Assembly: GCA_905250885.1 (NCBI GenBank) | Contig: CAJNOQ010000001.1 | Coordinates: forward strand, 62,001 to 126,000 | Length of the DNA: 64,000 bases | Origin: Didymodactylos carnosus | Lineage: Eukaryota; Rotifera; Eurotatoria; Philodinida; Philodinidae | Direction: 5' to 3' | Shown here: piece after piece, positions 1 to 11,591 of the stretch | Numbering within the stretch: the stretch's first letter is position 1 | Layout: each line of letters opens with the position of its first letter | Program-made: the position numbers and the translations under genes | Notes under the pieces: model-generated | What the model saw: only the letters and a program-made list of their open reading frames with translations | Databases searched by the model: none | What the model was told of the DNA's origin: nothing

Positions 1-154
1 AATATTTAATCTAGATTTTCATCAAAAAGATATTGGTTTTATTCAAAACATTGTCCGTTCATTACTATGTGGTCGTGATGTCATTATTCAACGATTGTAT
101 ATAAATGAATTTAATTTTTTCTATCTGAACTTAAATAGTGTGATCAAACAGTGA
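1..154 (+). CDS. Possible 3'-terminal exon of a plus-strand gene, cut by the window edge
   Basis: From base 2 a plus-strand frame stays open for 50 codons and ends at TGA (152-154). The translation is rich in aliphatic and charged residues and contains LLCGRDVIIQRLY, which reads like folded protein rather than low-complexity AT-rich translation. No start codon is present, so the exon would begin outside the window. I do not recognise the family. A chance open frame of this length in such AT-rich DNA is unlikely but possible. If real, it runs toward the LRRCC1-like gene (convergent 3' ends). Confidence 0.4.
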   Translation, partial: IFNLDFHQKDIGFIQNIVRSLLCGRDVIIQRLYINEFNFFYLNLNSVIKQ

Positions 155-1540
155 TTATCACTGATGCATGCAAACATTGGTGATTGTATACTGTCTTTCG
201 TTGAATAAAATTAGTGAATATGAAATGATTTAGGTTTAATCCAACTATAAACACGTGGATGATACCGACGAAATTATTTAACTCTAAACCGGATGTGATC
301 AAAAAAAGAAAATCATCGGATGTCAAATAAGATTGTAACTGAAATAAACAAACGAGTGCTCTTGTACTTTTTCCATTTCTGACAATAAACAAACATCAGT
401 CGTATATTCCTGGCATTTAAATAGAAGAACTTCTTACCATCACAAAATATTAAAAAAAATAAAATGAATGAATGGGTCTTGAGTAATTGCTTGATAAATA
501 ATTTTCTTTTTCTTCTCAATTATTGCGTCAGATGTTGTCTTTATTTTAATACCAGCGTTATCATTATCCTTCTCTTTATCACTGTTCTTATTGTCTGCTG
601 CTGATTTAAATTGCGTCACCATAAACTCGCTGTATTAACAGGAAAAAACAAACTGTTCTTGATATTCTTATGGTTACCGGGACAATTGTTTAGAAAGTGC
701 TGTATTTGGTGTAGATATTCTTCAATTCTCCTAAAACAAAAAATGGCTAGATAAACTTTGCATATTCATTAAACCTTCTACTACATACATATGGTTGACA
801 CTAATCCTAATGTAAATCTATACCGTTAGATGAGAAAATTACTAGATAGACAAATATTTCTGTGCCTTTTAGTTTGTATAATCAAAGTATAGTTTACAAA
901 CACGTGACCATTCGATAAAATATACAACTGTTAAATAATGATTGAAATACGATAATTTTTTATTTTTCATCTCTACAGTAAATGAGTTGATATCGAAATA
1001 GAATAATGGAGTTTTTTTATTATTTTAATAAAAGGACTTTTTGTTGTCGTTCTTGTTGTGACTGTTTGTCATGTATTTGACATGATAATGTGGAAAAGTT
1101 TGCATATTGAGATGGGAAGAAAGTATTTTTCAACAAAATTCTATCCACACAATGTGAATGATGTACAAAATGATGATACAAAAGTTTTGATGTCATTACT
1201 GCAATATCTACAAGAAAAACTACAACCACAAGTTTGAGAATATTTAATACATTTTTGTTTCAAATAAGTTTAAAATTTTTTATCAGAATCTGTATACTTT
1301 TCCATAAAAAATAAACAACATTTGCACAAATACAAGAAAGAACGGAGATTATTGCGATATAATACTCAAAGTACATCAAAAAAAAGAAAATATTACATAT
1401 AAAAAATGACTGTAAAACGGATTACTTAAGTTATGGAATTGTTAAAAAACAACATAAAAAAACAAAATGGACGGTTTCGATAGACTATGTATATCAGACA
1501 ATTATAATAAAAATACAAAAAGAAAATAATTATCAGAAAA
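155..1540. other. Intergenic, no supported gene
   Basis: AT-rich spacer between the left-edge partial frame and the 3' end of the LRRCC1-like gene. A minus-strand open frame at 440-622 begins with a Lys/Asp-rich stretch but runs into a hydrophobic tail and a stop just before a GTAAG donor-like site, so I could not support it as an exon. I recognised no RNA gene, transposon end or tandem repeat here. Confidence 0.5.
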
Positions 1541-4500
1541 TTAGAGTGACTGTTGAAAATTTTGAAAATCATACATAACACTATTCAATTGTTTAACCCG
1601 ATCTTCGAATGTTTTTTTACGACGTTCTGTCTCGAGTAATAATACACGCATTTCTTCTTCAACTTCAATCACCTAAAATAATGAAACAAAAAAATTTAAA
1701 GATACCACGTAATTTATTAATGATATTTTCTCATACAAAACAACAATACATACTCGAAATTGTGTCTGCTGTAATTTTTCATCATAAGTCTTTTGTATCT
1801 GACTTATTGCTTGTCTATGGTCATGCTCAATCGATTCATATTGTGTACGAAAATCGACATCTTGTTGTCGAAGTTTGTCTTCAAGATTTCTATTTTAGAA
1901 TAAAAAGCGAACGTTTAAATTAATTGACTGTAGAAAAAAAACACTTACTTATTCATTTCAATTAATGTTGTTTTTTCTTCAATTAATTTTTTTTCATTTA
2001 TTTGATACGATTCAGATGCTTTACGAATTTTATTATCCAATTCTGTGATTACATCTGATTTTTCTTTCCATTTTCGATTAAGAGCGCTAAAAATACAGAA
2101 AAATAATGAGTAATAGTTAATTAAAAAGTTTTATAAAATTATTACTTATAATCCGCTTTTGCTTTGTCCAATTGTTGTTGAAGATTGTGCATATCGTGTT
2201 TTATTGCGTCTCGTTTTTCACATGCTTTCGCATATTTTTCCTAAAATATACTAGAAATATTTCAAGCAAAAAATATTATTATTTTCCAGTTGGTTTACCT
2301 GCAAATCCTGATTACGTGCTTGTTCATTGTTCAGCTGTTGTTCAAGTTCCTTTTGTCTATCCATTTGTTGTTCACATATTTTTTTAATTGTATCATCTCG
2401 ATCAAGTAATTCCTAGAGAAAACATTTCTGATATAGATTGGCTACAGTCTCTTGAAAATCTTACATCTTTTAACTTTTTTATCGTATCTGTTTGATCTTC
2501 AACTATCAAGTGTTTTATTCTACCAGCATCAATTTCTTTGTCTAATTGTATTTTTAACAAGTTTATTTCACTCTGTAATGTTTGAATTGTTGCATGTAGA
2601 CGACCGTGATCTTGAGCTAGTGATGCACCTGTACAAAAAAACAACAACAAACATTGGAATACATACAACTATAGGCAGACGAGTTATGTTACGTTGTTGA
2701 GCTAATTCATGACTCCATAATTTCTTTTCTTCACGTAAACCATTTAGAACAGATTCTTGTGCCACAAGACGTGTCTCTATTTCTCTATGATCCTATATTA
2801 ATGAATATATCTGAGTATTAAAAAAACACCAAGTAGATGAGCAGAATAATACTTTTTGCATGGTTAACACTTGTTCACGTATTTTTTTCAATTCTTTAAC
2901 AGCATTTTCAAATTTAGTTGTCAAATGTTTATTTTGTTGAATCACAACATCGTTCACTTCAGTACGTTCTTGTAAGCGTTCCTTCTGTTCACGAACTAAC
3001 TAAAAGTAGAAAAAAAATTATATTTTAACCTACTATTATTTAGCTGACAGTAAATCTTAAAATAAAAATGATTTTATATTTTTCTCGAAATAACATTACC
3101 ACTTACAGCCATTAAATCATTTTCTATTTTGCGATCTGATTCTTCTCGTTGCTTTGAACTTTTTAATGCATTTTGTAGTACATCATTTTCTTTTCTCAGT
3201 ACTTCATTTGTATTATGTAACTAAAATTAGATAAACTTAATTGTAAATCCCGAAATCTTTAATAATCCTATTTATCCTTACATCCTCATATCGTTTTTCT
3301 TCGATTTTTAATGCAAGACGAAATTCATCTTCCAATTTTCTGTATTCTACAGCAAGTGATTGCATTCTGAATAGAAAGCAAAAAAATTATTTCTATTCAA
3401 ATAACATAACAAGTCATTATTTACTTTTCTTGTTGATGTGCTGACTCGGTACGAAGAATATCTTCACAACGTTGAATTTCTTGTTTCAAATATTGTTGAA
3501 CTTCAGGTGATTGCATATCAATACGTGTTTTTTCAATTTCTTGTCTTTAGAATATAATAGTCATTTGTTTATTTTATATTACAAACGAAGAACGAAATTA
3601 TTTTTTACTTGTGTTGTGTTTCACGTGTTGCACACACTTCTTGTAAATCTCTCAGTTGAGTTTTCATTGTTTTTAAATTTTGTTGTAACATTTCATTTTC
3701 ACATTGCAAAATACCACATCGTCGTTCGAGATTACGTCCTCTTTCACTCTAAATAAAAGAAAAATAAGAAGCAAATAATTGAAGTTCAAATTTATTTTGA
3801 GTTTTGTTTACCTCATTAAATCGGGATTCATTTTTTTCACTTTCTAATTGACCCTGACTACTTTCTAAAGTTTTTATTAAACGTAAATTTGTTTCTTGTG
3901 CTTCTTTGTACGATGTCAATTGTTTTTCCGTGTCTCTTAAACGAGTCTAAAACAAATTGAATTTGAAATGGTTAGTTCAAAGAAATTTAGCATGATCAAC
4001 AGCTTTAACCTTATAATTATCTAATATTTCTGTTAAATCTTGAAATTTTGCGCTTTCATCCATTAACCGTTGTTTGTGTTTTTCTGATAATTCTTGTAAC
4101 ATATTTTTATTATTATGTCCATCACTAGCTAAACAATGGGATTCGTTCAAATCTTTTATCTCTTAAAGTTGTCTGCTTCATTTTACACCTCGTTTTTTCC
4201 ATTCATTAATCAAACCGTTTAGCCGTTTGATTTCTTGTTCAGCACGCCAACGTTTATCGCGTTCAGAATCCAAATCTCGCAAGGTTGTCTGAAACAAACA
4301 ATAATTGAAAAAAAACAAATGTTTTCTTTAATCTTAAAAAGACAGATTCATAAAAATATTTCTTACCATATAAATTTCTCTTGACTCATCATAACCTATT
4401 TTTCGACAATATTCATCGCAGTTTTGTTCACGTTGATTTCGTTCGTTGTTGTCTCCGCCACCATTACTAATCCGAAATAGACTCGTAGTATCACTTTTTT

Positions 4501-6214
4501 TCGAACGATTATATGTTGACGGAATTATTCGATCTTCTACTGTTAAATACTGATTTCTTGATGGTTTTTTGCTAACAAAGAAAAGACTAAATAAAAAACA
4601 AAATGTGAAAAGATATAACTTACGTGGATTCGTTAAAAAGTATTGACTGAGTACTTGTTGGTTGATGTCGTCGTTGCGATGTACTTTTTATAGTTATTCT
4701 CTGTTTAGAACGGTGTGGGTTTGCTGTGTGATGGTCCGATTCACTATCTGTAGATGGTGAACGTACTAAACAATTAAATGATATTATTATCTTTTTGGTT
4801 TATTTGTTTTCAGTAACTTTAGTGCTATTAACAAAGATGGGAAAAATGAGCACTATTTTCGTGTTGGAAAACATCACTATGTCATACCTATTAGTTTTTC
4901 ATTTGTAGCATGACGTGGTTGAGCAGAAATGTGATGCGTTTGTGATGTAAAACTGGCATTCGCATCATTATCTGTTTTTGATCGTGGAACTGTATCACCC
5001 TCCAAAATCTAGAGAAAATCAGCTTATATTGAGTCCTTGTTAACTAAAGAGAAGATTTTTCTTTAGCATACAGATACTGAACCATTTTCCTTATCCATAC
5101 TTGAGTGAATGTCCGATATTGAACTTGATTCATTTGTTTTATGATGTCGAAGCATATTGAGAGCTGCAGCAATTTGAGGATATTCTTCTGTCAGAGAATC
5201 ATTAACGTCCTGCTGAAAAGAAAAAAAAGTAGATTTAAATCTCACTGCATCTATAATGGATGAAAAGAGCGTACCAAACGGTATCTATTCTCCTCCAAAT
5301 TTGATTTCATTAAGCCCATATATTGTTCAATTCCTGTAAAAAGAGAATGATATTTTCGGTGAAGACAAGGTGTATTCTTTTAAGAAAAATCGTACCAGGC
5401 AGACCTTGGCTATTGAAATCCTTTTTTCCATGTTGATCCATTCCATCCAAACTTAATAGCGTACGAATACAATTGAAAATTGTTAATCTGTAAACTGTAA
5501 TACATCATTGCCCTAGTTAGAGTAGTAAAAGATAATGGAGGCTCTTAAATACCATCATAGTTTTCAACGGGATTTTCACGAAATGTAATGTGGTGTAAAT
5601 GACTCAAACCGCTTAGATTCTTTGTTATCTCGTCTAACGAACTATAGAGAAAAAAAATGATTTTACATTTTTCTATTTCTCATTCTCACCATATCGATGC
5701 TCGAAAAAGAATACATACTCAATTTGATTTCCATGCATTTGTAATATTGACAGATTGTATTGTGGTCCCCATAGATCTTGAAATCCCTGTAAATATTCGA
5801 TATTGTTGTAGGATAAATTTAACCATGTTAATTTTCTAGAATAGATGATGCATCACACGCCTTTAGTATGTTTAGCCACATGAATAATTCATACTTTAGT
5901 GAAAATAAACCTTCAACAACGCATATTTTATTTGATGCCAAATTTAATGTATTTAATGAAACTAAGCATTCTAAATTCTGTATACGTTGAATGTTGTTTG
6001 ACGATAAATCGAGATGTATTAAATTGTTTAATGCTGTTAAACTACTTATTTTCTCTATTTGATTCGAATGTAAATCAACTGATAATAAAGTTTTACGTAA
6101 GGGTATTTTGTCAAGTCGTTTAATGCCATGGCCCATTAAACTCAGATCAGTTGTTTCACCGACATTATTTATCACATTATCTGTAGTCATATAATTAATT
6201 GAATTAAAATCCAT
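1541..6214 (-). CDS. LRRCC1: LRRCC1-like leucine-rich repeat and coiled-coil centrosomal protein
   Basis: In vertebrates LRRCC1 (CLERC) is a centrosome/centriole protein needed for spindle-pole integrity and ciliogenesis. The first exon (5896-6214) begins MDFNSINYMTTDN and soon enters SDS22-type leucine-rich repeats with the cores LLSVDLHSNQIEKI, LIHLDLSSNNIQRI and LNTLNLASNKI, matching the order and spacing of the human N-terminus. Exon 2 (about 5720-5834) adds LTWLNLSYNNIEYL and exon 3 a further repeat. A linker with Ser/Asp-rich stretches follows, then a long Glu/Lys/Gln-rich coiled coil that continues to the stop TAA at 1541-1543. The last exon (1541-1672) keeps the heptad-like EEEMRVLLLETERRKK. 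I count about 23 introns, nearly all 50-80 bp, giving roughly 1,050-1,100 aa against 1,032 in human. No frame break was found; an apparent 27-nt intron near 4170 resolves to a normal 60-nt one. The ATG at 6214 precedes the first LRR at the expected distance. Confidence 0.85.
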
Positions 6215-8679
6215 TTTATTTGTTTAGCACCGTTCATGTCACAAACACTTCCATTGTACAATACAATCAAAAGATAATAAAAATCTAAACAACGAATAGA
6301 AACGTTGGTTTGATACTACGGATAGTCTTAAACACTGCAATTTGTAAGTGGTAATCGAATTTTTCAAAGTTTGCAGATATCATCATTCAAGTCTCTACCA
6401 CGTTCGTAGAAAGTAAAATATTCCTATACAACAACTATACACGTAATTAAATAAAGAATAAATGGTCATTTCACGTAATGACCTTATTCAGTATGAGGAG
6501 TTTATTTACTTTGTTTTCTGATAAAGAAACTTTTGCTCAAGTCCTGAGAAAGTGCCTACTTTGTGGTGATAGGAAACTATCTGCACTTTTTTCGAAAGCA
6601 ACTAGCATGTCTATACAATATACTACCTGGGAAGATTATATAACTTTCCAAAGTCCCAGTCTAATAAAGACTACTTGGTTATTGCTTGATCTTTTGCTTC
6701 GATCGAAAAAATCTTACACAGGCTAGGCTGAAGTTTAAAAAAAGTAGCTCCTCCTATACTAGTACTTGATCTGCTTAAAAAGTCAAGATTATAGCAATTC
6801 ATTCTTTTGATTTAAAACTTTCATCTCACTATACATCTTCGCTTGCAGTTTTATTCTGTTAAAAACTGATTGATGTTCTTTTAAAATTTTTTCTTTCTTT
6901 CTTACTTATTATAGTATACCGCAAACGACCAATGAAAAGTTCTGAACAAAACGAGTTGTCGCCCAACTCTAGACCATGTTTTCTAATATAATTGTGATCA
7001 TTTTCCTGAAAGTCCGCAAAAAAAGTCAGTTTCGCGTTGCAATGTTCCTTGTTCAAAACTTTTTCTTGTGCTAGTGCACTCAATTGGCGTCGCTTAAACC
7101 CCCTCCGGAATCGGATGATATTTCAGGAGGATCGTAAGCGGCGCCGATGTAAAAGCGAGATTTCTGTAAGACTCTTGTACACAGATAGCTGAAAAGTTCG
7201 CGACGGTTTTAAAAAATGGTTAAAGAGTTACACATAGGTTCTGAAAATATCGAGTGCTTCTTAACCTGTATGAGTAGTCAGATGCCACCGAAAGTCGAGA
7301 ATGAGGACGGGTGTTCTTAAATTAAACTTCTTATTGTATGGCTGAGATTCCTGATTAATAATACGGGTGTAAGAAGGCTCCCTTATATGTTAACAAAAAG
7401 TGAACCTAAAAACTAAATTAAGTCCTTTTTCTGGTTATGCCTTATGTTATGTGATTTTTGTTATCATGGCGCAAAAGGAGTCCGAGCTCACCTAGAGTAA
7501 AAATTTATGATGACTTCCATTGTTTGAATAGATGCCGTCGGCTTGGGCTTTTTAAAAGCTTCTTCAAATGCTAAAAGTAAACGCATTTTTTGCGAAATAC
7601 AACTTATCGTTACAGTATTTTATGCTCTTCGGGGTCGTGGAATTGAATTTTTTAAAACCGAAAAACGAAAAAGTTGATTTTCTCAAACTTTTTAGCGGAA
7701 ATTTTTTAACGTTCAACAAGGTCTGTTTCCAAACACTTTATCTTCAATGTATAGGAAGATATTTTCTCTTTCAAATGATTTAAGAACCATGTGCTTATGT
7801 AAAGAAAAAATATTGAAATAAATAAGAAATCACGACCGTACGAACTTTTATGACTTCTATAAAAATGAGCAAGTTCAGAAAAGTATGGGAAAATCTCTGA
7901 AGGACTTTGATTAAAGACTAGTTATTACTAACTCAAAAAGGGTCACTCGTGTCTCTAACTGATACGATAATAAGGAAATGTAAATTCTGTTGTTAAAATA
8001 CAAACAAAGAAAATTTTTTTTATCGTCATACGAACAATTAGGGCATCCACTGTATATCATTATATTAACTAGAAAAATCTTGCAGACTTCATTTTTAATG
8101 CACAGTATTCTGTAGACATGCAGCGAACCGTAAAATGATTTTTCTGCATGTTCGGTGCAGCATCTCGGTAAAACACCGTGCAACAACAACCCTTGTGCTC
8201 AAAATTTGAGTTTAATTGTAAAGACGTAACGTCTAATTAGATAGACGACTCAAAACGATCAAGGAAATACATTTATAATTCAAAAAAAAAAAATACAACA
8301 TAGGTCTACTAAGTAGCTGAAAAGAAAAATTCAATAAATACAAATTACGAGAAATTTATTGAATTTTTTTTACTCAAAAGTAGTTTTGCGTAAAAATAAT
8401 AATTTACGTAAATTCAGACAACAACAAAATTCAAATAAATACAATATGAAATAAAAATAAAGGTCAAATAGTGAGTTTTTCAAGTTTTTGGAAGTCGTTT
8501 TTACGATAGGTTCTAAGAGAAAGATATCTATGGAATTGGTTGGAAATTAGGTAACTTCTGAAAGTAACATCAAGAAGTAGTTGGGTAAATGAGACTTGTA
8601 TGTAATACACAATTATAACTTTTAAACAATTATGACACCTTCAAAAGCCTATGAATTTTTACTAAACAAATGTGTTGTT
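6215..8679. other. Intergenic between LRRCC1-like and D-LDH genes, nothing recognised
   Basis: About 2.5 kb upstream of the LRRCC1-like start, so its promoter should lie at the right-hand side of the gene, near 6215-6500, but no TATA or initiator motif stands out. Short open frames occur on both strands (for example plus 6478-6726, 82 codons) without recognisable domains, neighbouring exons or splice sites. Parts may be old transposon sequence, but I found no paired ends. Confidence 0.5.
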
Positions 8680-9006
8680 TTTTAATCAGAATTATATGTT
8701 AAGATGATGTGCAGAGTATGTTTCTAAGCCAAGTTTCTCAAAATTTTATGATGGGGTTTTCTGATGGTTCTAGGATATTTGGATAACTTTTCTACTAAAT
8801 TTCTTCAAAAACATACTAGACTCTATACATTCGACTAAGCCGATTTGTATAGAGTCTAGTATGTAGAAATTTTATTTTATTTTTGTAGAAATTTAGGAGA
8901 AAAGTTATCTAAATATCCTGGAAACATCAGAAAACCTCGTCATAAAATTTTGAGAAACTTGGCTTAGTCTGCACATCATCTTAACATATAATTCTGATTA
9001 AAAAAG
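8680..9006. mobile_element. Long-hairpin foldback element (MITE-like)
   Basis: The stretch is almost a perfect palindrome. The left arm starts TTTAATCAGAATTATATG and the right arm ends with its reverse complement near 9006. Matching continues inwards through AGCCAAGTTTCTCAAAATTT, GATAACTTTTCT and a nested inner hairpin whose stem is CATACTAGACTCTATA (8812-8863). Arms are roughly 150 bp with few mismatches and one short extra segment in the right arm (near 8867-8885). No coding capacity is visible, so it would depend on a transposase elsewhere. No convincing target-site duplication was found. It ends about 40 bp from the D-LDH stop codon, so it may lie in that gene's 3' UTR. Confidence 0.8.
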
Positions 9007-9044
9007 AATACATTTATTAGTTAAATTTCTATATCCAACTTTGT

Positions 9045-10181
9045 TCATGGTGATATAACTTCATTTTGTAATTCTTTTCCTTCAAAAAAATCCAAGAAAT
9101 TTTTTATCGTTGTTTCTGCAATATTGGTCAATGCTTCTTCGGTGAGAAATGCTTGATGACTTGTTAATAAAACATTTGGCATCGATATTAAACGTGCCAA
9201 TGTATCATCTTCCATAACTCTTTGTGAATAATCGTTAAAAAAATAATTTGTTTCAAATTCATAAACATCCAACGCTGCGCCACGTAATTTTCCTGATTTT
9301 AGACAATCAACTAATGCTTTTGAATCAACTAATCCACCACGTGATGTATTAATTAGCATTGCACCTTTTTTCATCTTGTCGAATGCTTCTTTGTTAATTA
9401 AATGATACGTTGAATCAAGAAGTGGAGCATATAGAGATACTGTCAAACAGAAATGAATACTTTATCAACAAATTACATGGACCTATCAAGTCAACTTACC
9501 AATATCACTTTCGTGTAATAATTCATCTAGTGATTTATATTCGAAACCTTTTTCTGCTGCGTATTTCAAATTAGGCACTATATCATGTGCTAATACTTTG
9601 CAACCAAATCCAAGGAAAATATTGATTGCTATACAACCAATACCACCTACAATGAAGATAAATTAAGAAATTTTTTGTAAAGAAAGAAAAAAGCATTTAC
9701 CTGTACCAATAATACCAACAGTTTTTCCAAATAAATCAACTCCGACTAAGCCATCAAGTGAAAAATTATGTTCTTTTGTTCGATGAAATGCTTTGTGCAT
9801 ATTTCGATTTAATGCTAATAATAGTGCAATTGAATGTTCGGCCACTGCATATGGTGAATATCGTGGAACACGAACAACTCTAATGCCATGTTTTTCAGCA
9901 GTCTCCAAATGAACATTATTAAAACCAGCACTTCTTAATGCAATGATTTTTACATTTAATTTGTTTAATTCATTTAACACTGTTTGATGGAGTGTATCAT
10001 TAACAAATACACATATTCCATCGAAGCCGCTTGCTTCACTCACTGTTTCTTCAGTTAATTTACTTTTCAAAAATGTCAAATGTAATTTATCTTTTCCATG
10101 TAATATTTCATTCGCTTTTTTGAACGTTGTTTCATCGTAGCTTTTGGAATCATAAAATAAAATTTTGTGTAATGTTGTCAT
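9045..10181 (-). CDS. ldhA: D-lactate dehydrogenase, bacterial LdhA type, three exons
   Basis: An NAD-dependent D-2-hydroxyacid dehydrogenase that should reduce pyruvate to D-lactate in the cytosol. The exons are 9701-10181, 9500-9646 and 9045-9439, joined by introns of 54 and 60 bp with GT..AG ends. Splicing keeps one frame and gives 340 aa, close to E. coli LdhA (329). The Rossmann motif G-T-G-G-I-G lies at residues 159-164, spanning the first splice junction. Catalytic Arg is in TSRGGLVD (R243), Glu in DVYEFE (E272) and His in TSHQAFLTEEAL (H304). Stretches such as RSAGFNN, VPRYSP-AVAEHSIALLLALNR and NFSLDGL follow bacterial fermentative D-LDH almost word for word. No targeting peptide is visible. 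The start at 10181 aligns with the LdhA N-terminus. The protein is far closer to bacterial LdhA than to animal L-LDH, mitochondrial LDHD or CtBP, so lateral acquisition followed by intron gain is likely. Confidence 0.92.
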
Positions 10182-10446
10182 TGATTGTAAAAATAATAAC
10201 TAATCTAGAAAATAAACTAGATATAGTAGCAGATGTTGAACTAGATAGGACGCAGAGGCACCATTGGAAGATAACGGAAGAAAACAAAAACGATTGAAGT
10301 TTATCGAACAAAGTTAAAGACAATAATTAACAGTTAAATAATAGTTGAACAATAATTGAACAGTTAAACCAATAATTTGATCATAAAATTCTCACTCATT
10401 TATACTTCTATGACTCTGAGTGGCTGTTGTTTCACTGTAATAAACT
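10182..10446. other. Short spacer upstream of the D-LDH start
   Basis: Holds the presumed D-LDH 5' flank. Near 10327-10375 there is a short direct array of AACAGTTAAA / AATAATTGAAC-like units. No promoter element was recognised. Confidence 0.4.
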
Positions 10447-10848
10447 TTAAGGATAAAAGGATAAAATTCTGTTGTTTAATGAATGTATAGTACCTTCCTG
10501 ACCTATATGATATCTTTCAACATTATACAATCTACCGTGAAGAAAATAGTGGTGAATGTCTTCCCTATCATATCTGCAACTACATTTAGGCGAATTAACA
10601 CATTTGCGCCGATAGAGATAGCAGCTTAGTGGCGGTAAATTTGATTTAATACGCTTAAATATGATTTCGTCACGTCGCGTAGGGAACTTGAGTCGTTTAG
10701 GAAAAACTCGCGTAGATACACAACCCGCTTTTAAAGCGTCACGTATTTTTAATATTTTCATAGTTGAGAAACTTGCATTTGTCCGTAAAAGATCATTGCA
10801 CTCCCGCGCTACAACAGTAAAATAATCTTTATCCATGTTATTTACCAA
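10447..10848 (-). mobile_element. 3' fragment of a LINE (non-LTR retrotransposon) ORF2
   Basis: A 133-codon open frame resembles the extreme C-terminal region of many LINE ORF2 proteins, downstream of the reverse transcriptase. It has a basic stretch with RRDEIIFKRIKSNLPPLSCY, then a Cys/His cluster of the type C-x(5)-C-x-C with a following HHYFLH..LYN motif. The expected last Cys, usually in an H-C-P-L-Y-N context, is Gly here (HGRLYN). No reverse transcriptase or endonuclease motif is found nearby, so this is a truncated relic rather than an active element. It lies upstream of the D-LDH gene. The family (Jockey, Daphne or I-like) cannot be settled from this fragment. Confidence 0.55.
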
Positions 10849-11320
10849 AAATACACGTTGTTATTAATTACGATCTGTTACTTTAACTGTCACTTGCACA
10901 AGATGTTTTACCAAATAACGGACGAGACATCGATTATTCTCAATTGAATAATAATGATGAAAGAGTTGGGGCCAAAATCTGTATTCAAGAAATTTTCATT
11001 TCAGACGGAAACTTGTGCTTTTCAGCCAAGTTCCTATTTTTCATTGAAAAAGGATTTTTTTTTTTTCTTTTCTATTCTTTTTCTTTCTTCATTAATATAA
11101 TATAGAACGACAAACCAGAAAATGACGGCGAGATAAACCTATAGACTTATCCTTTCAATTTAAACTCAATGAAAGAGAGAAATAACAATCTTTTTTTATC
11201 ATTGTGCATATATATAGGGAAATAAGAACAGAACATGAAAAATGAATCATCGACAAAAACAAAACTATGCAAACAAGGGAGAGAGAGTATTAGATGATGT
11301 GAAAATAGCTTTTCTTATTG
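10849..11320. other. Spacer, nothing recognised
   Basis: AT-rich with short homopolymer runs (T run near 11050). No open frame with splice support, no RNA gene, no paired repeat. Confidence 0.4.
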
Positions 11321-11591
11321 TTATGCGGCTTGGCCAGTTATAGCTGAGATATAACTTTGCTACTGGAGTGAAATTTCGTAACGATTTTTTTGTATTTCGG
11401 TTTCTCTTATAATTTTCGAACGACGAGATGCCTAGAGCTCTCAAAATCTCTAGCACACTTTTGTCTTTAATCTGAGACGTTCCAGAGCTCTGGGCATCTT
11501 GTCATTCGAAAATTATAAGAGAAACAAAATGCACAAAATTCGATACAGAATTTCACATCGGTAGCACAGTTAGCCGACCAAGCCGTATACC
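11321..11591. mobile_element. Second foldback/MITE, about 270 bp
   Basis: Terminal inverted repeats: the left end ATGCGGCTTGGCCAGTTAT mirrors the right end, which read in reverse is ATACGGCTTGGTCGGCTAA. The arms continue through a TGAAATT block and a strongly conserved inner stretch starting GTTTCTCTTATAATTTTCGA (arms about 11400-11440 and 11484-11525), with a loop of about 45 bp. Outer arms are more diverged than inner arms. No coding capacity. Sequence is unrelated to the element at 8680-9006, so it is a separate family. Confidence 0.7.

Noticed and set aside
4130-4200. An apparent 27-nt intron in the LRRCC1-like gene (GTGTAAAATG...CTTTAAG)
   Set aside because: A second acceptor (CCCATTGTTTAG) in the same phase gives a normal 60-nt intron with a better pyrimidine tract.
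6478-6726. 82-codon plus-strand frame
   Set aside because: No domain, no splice partners and no similarity to the named repeats; probably chance.
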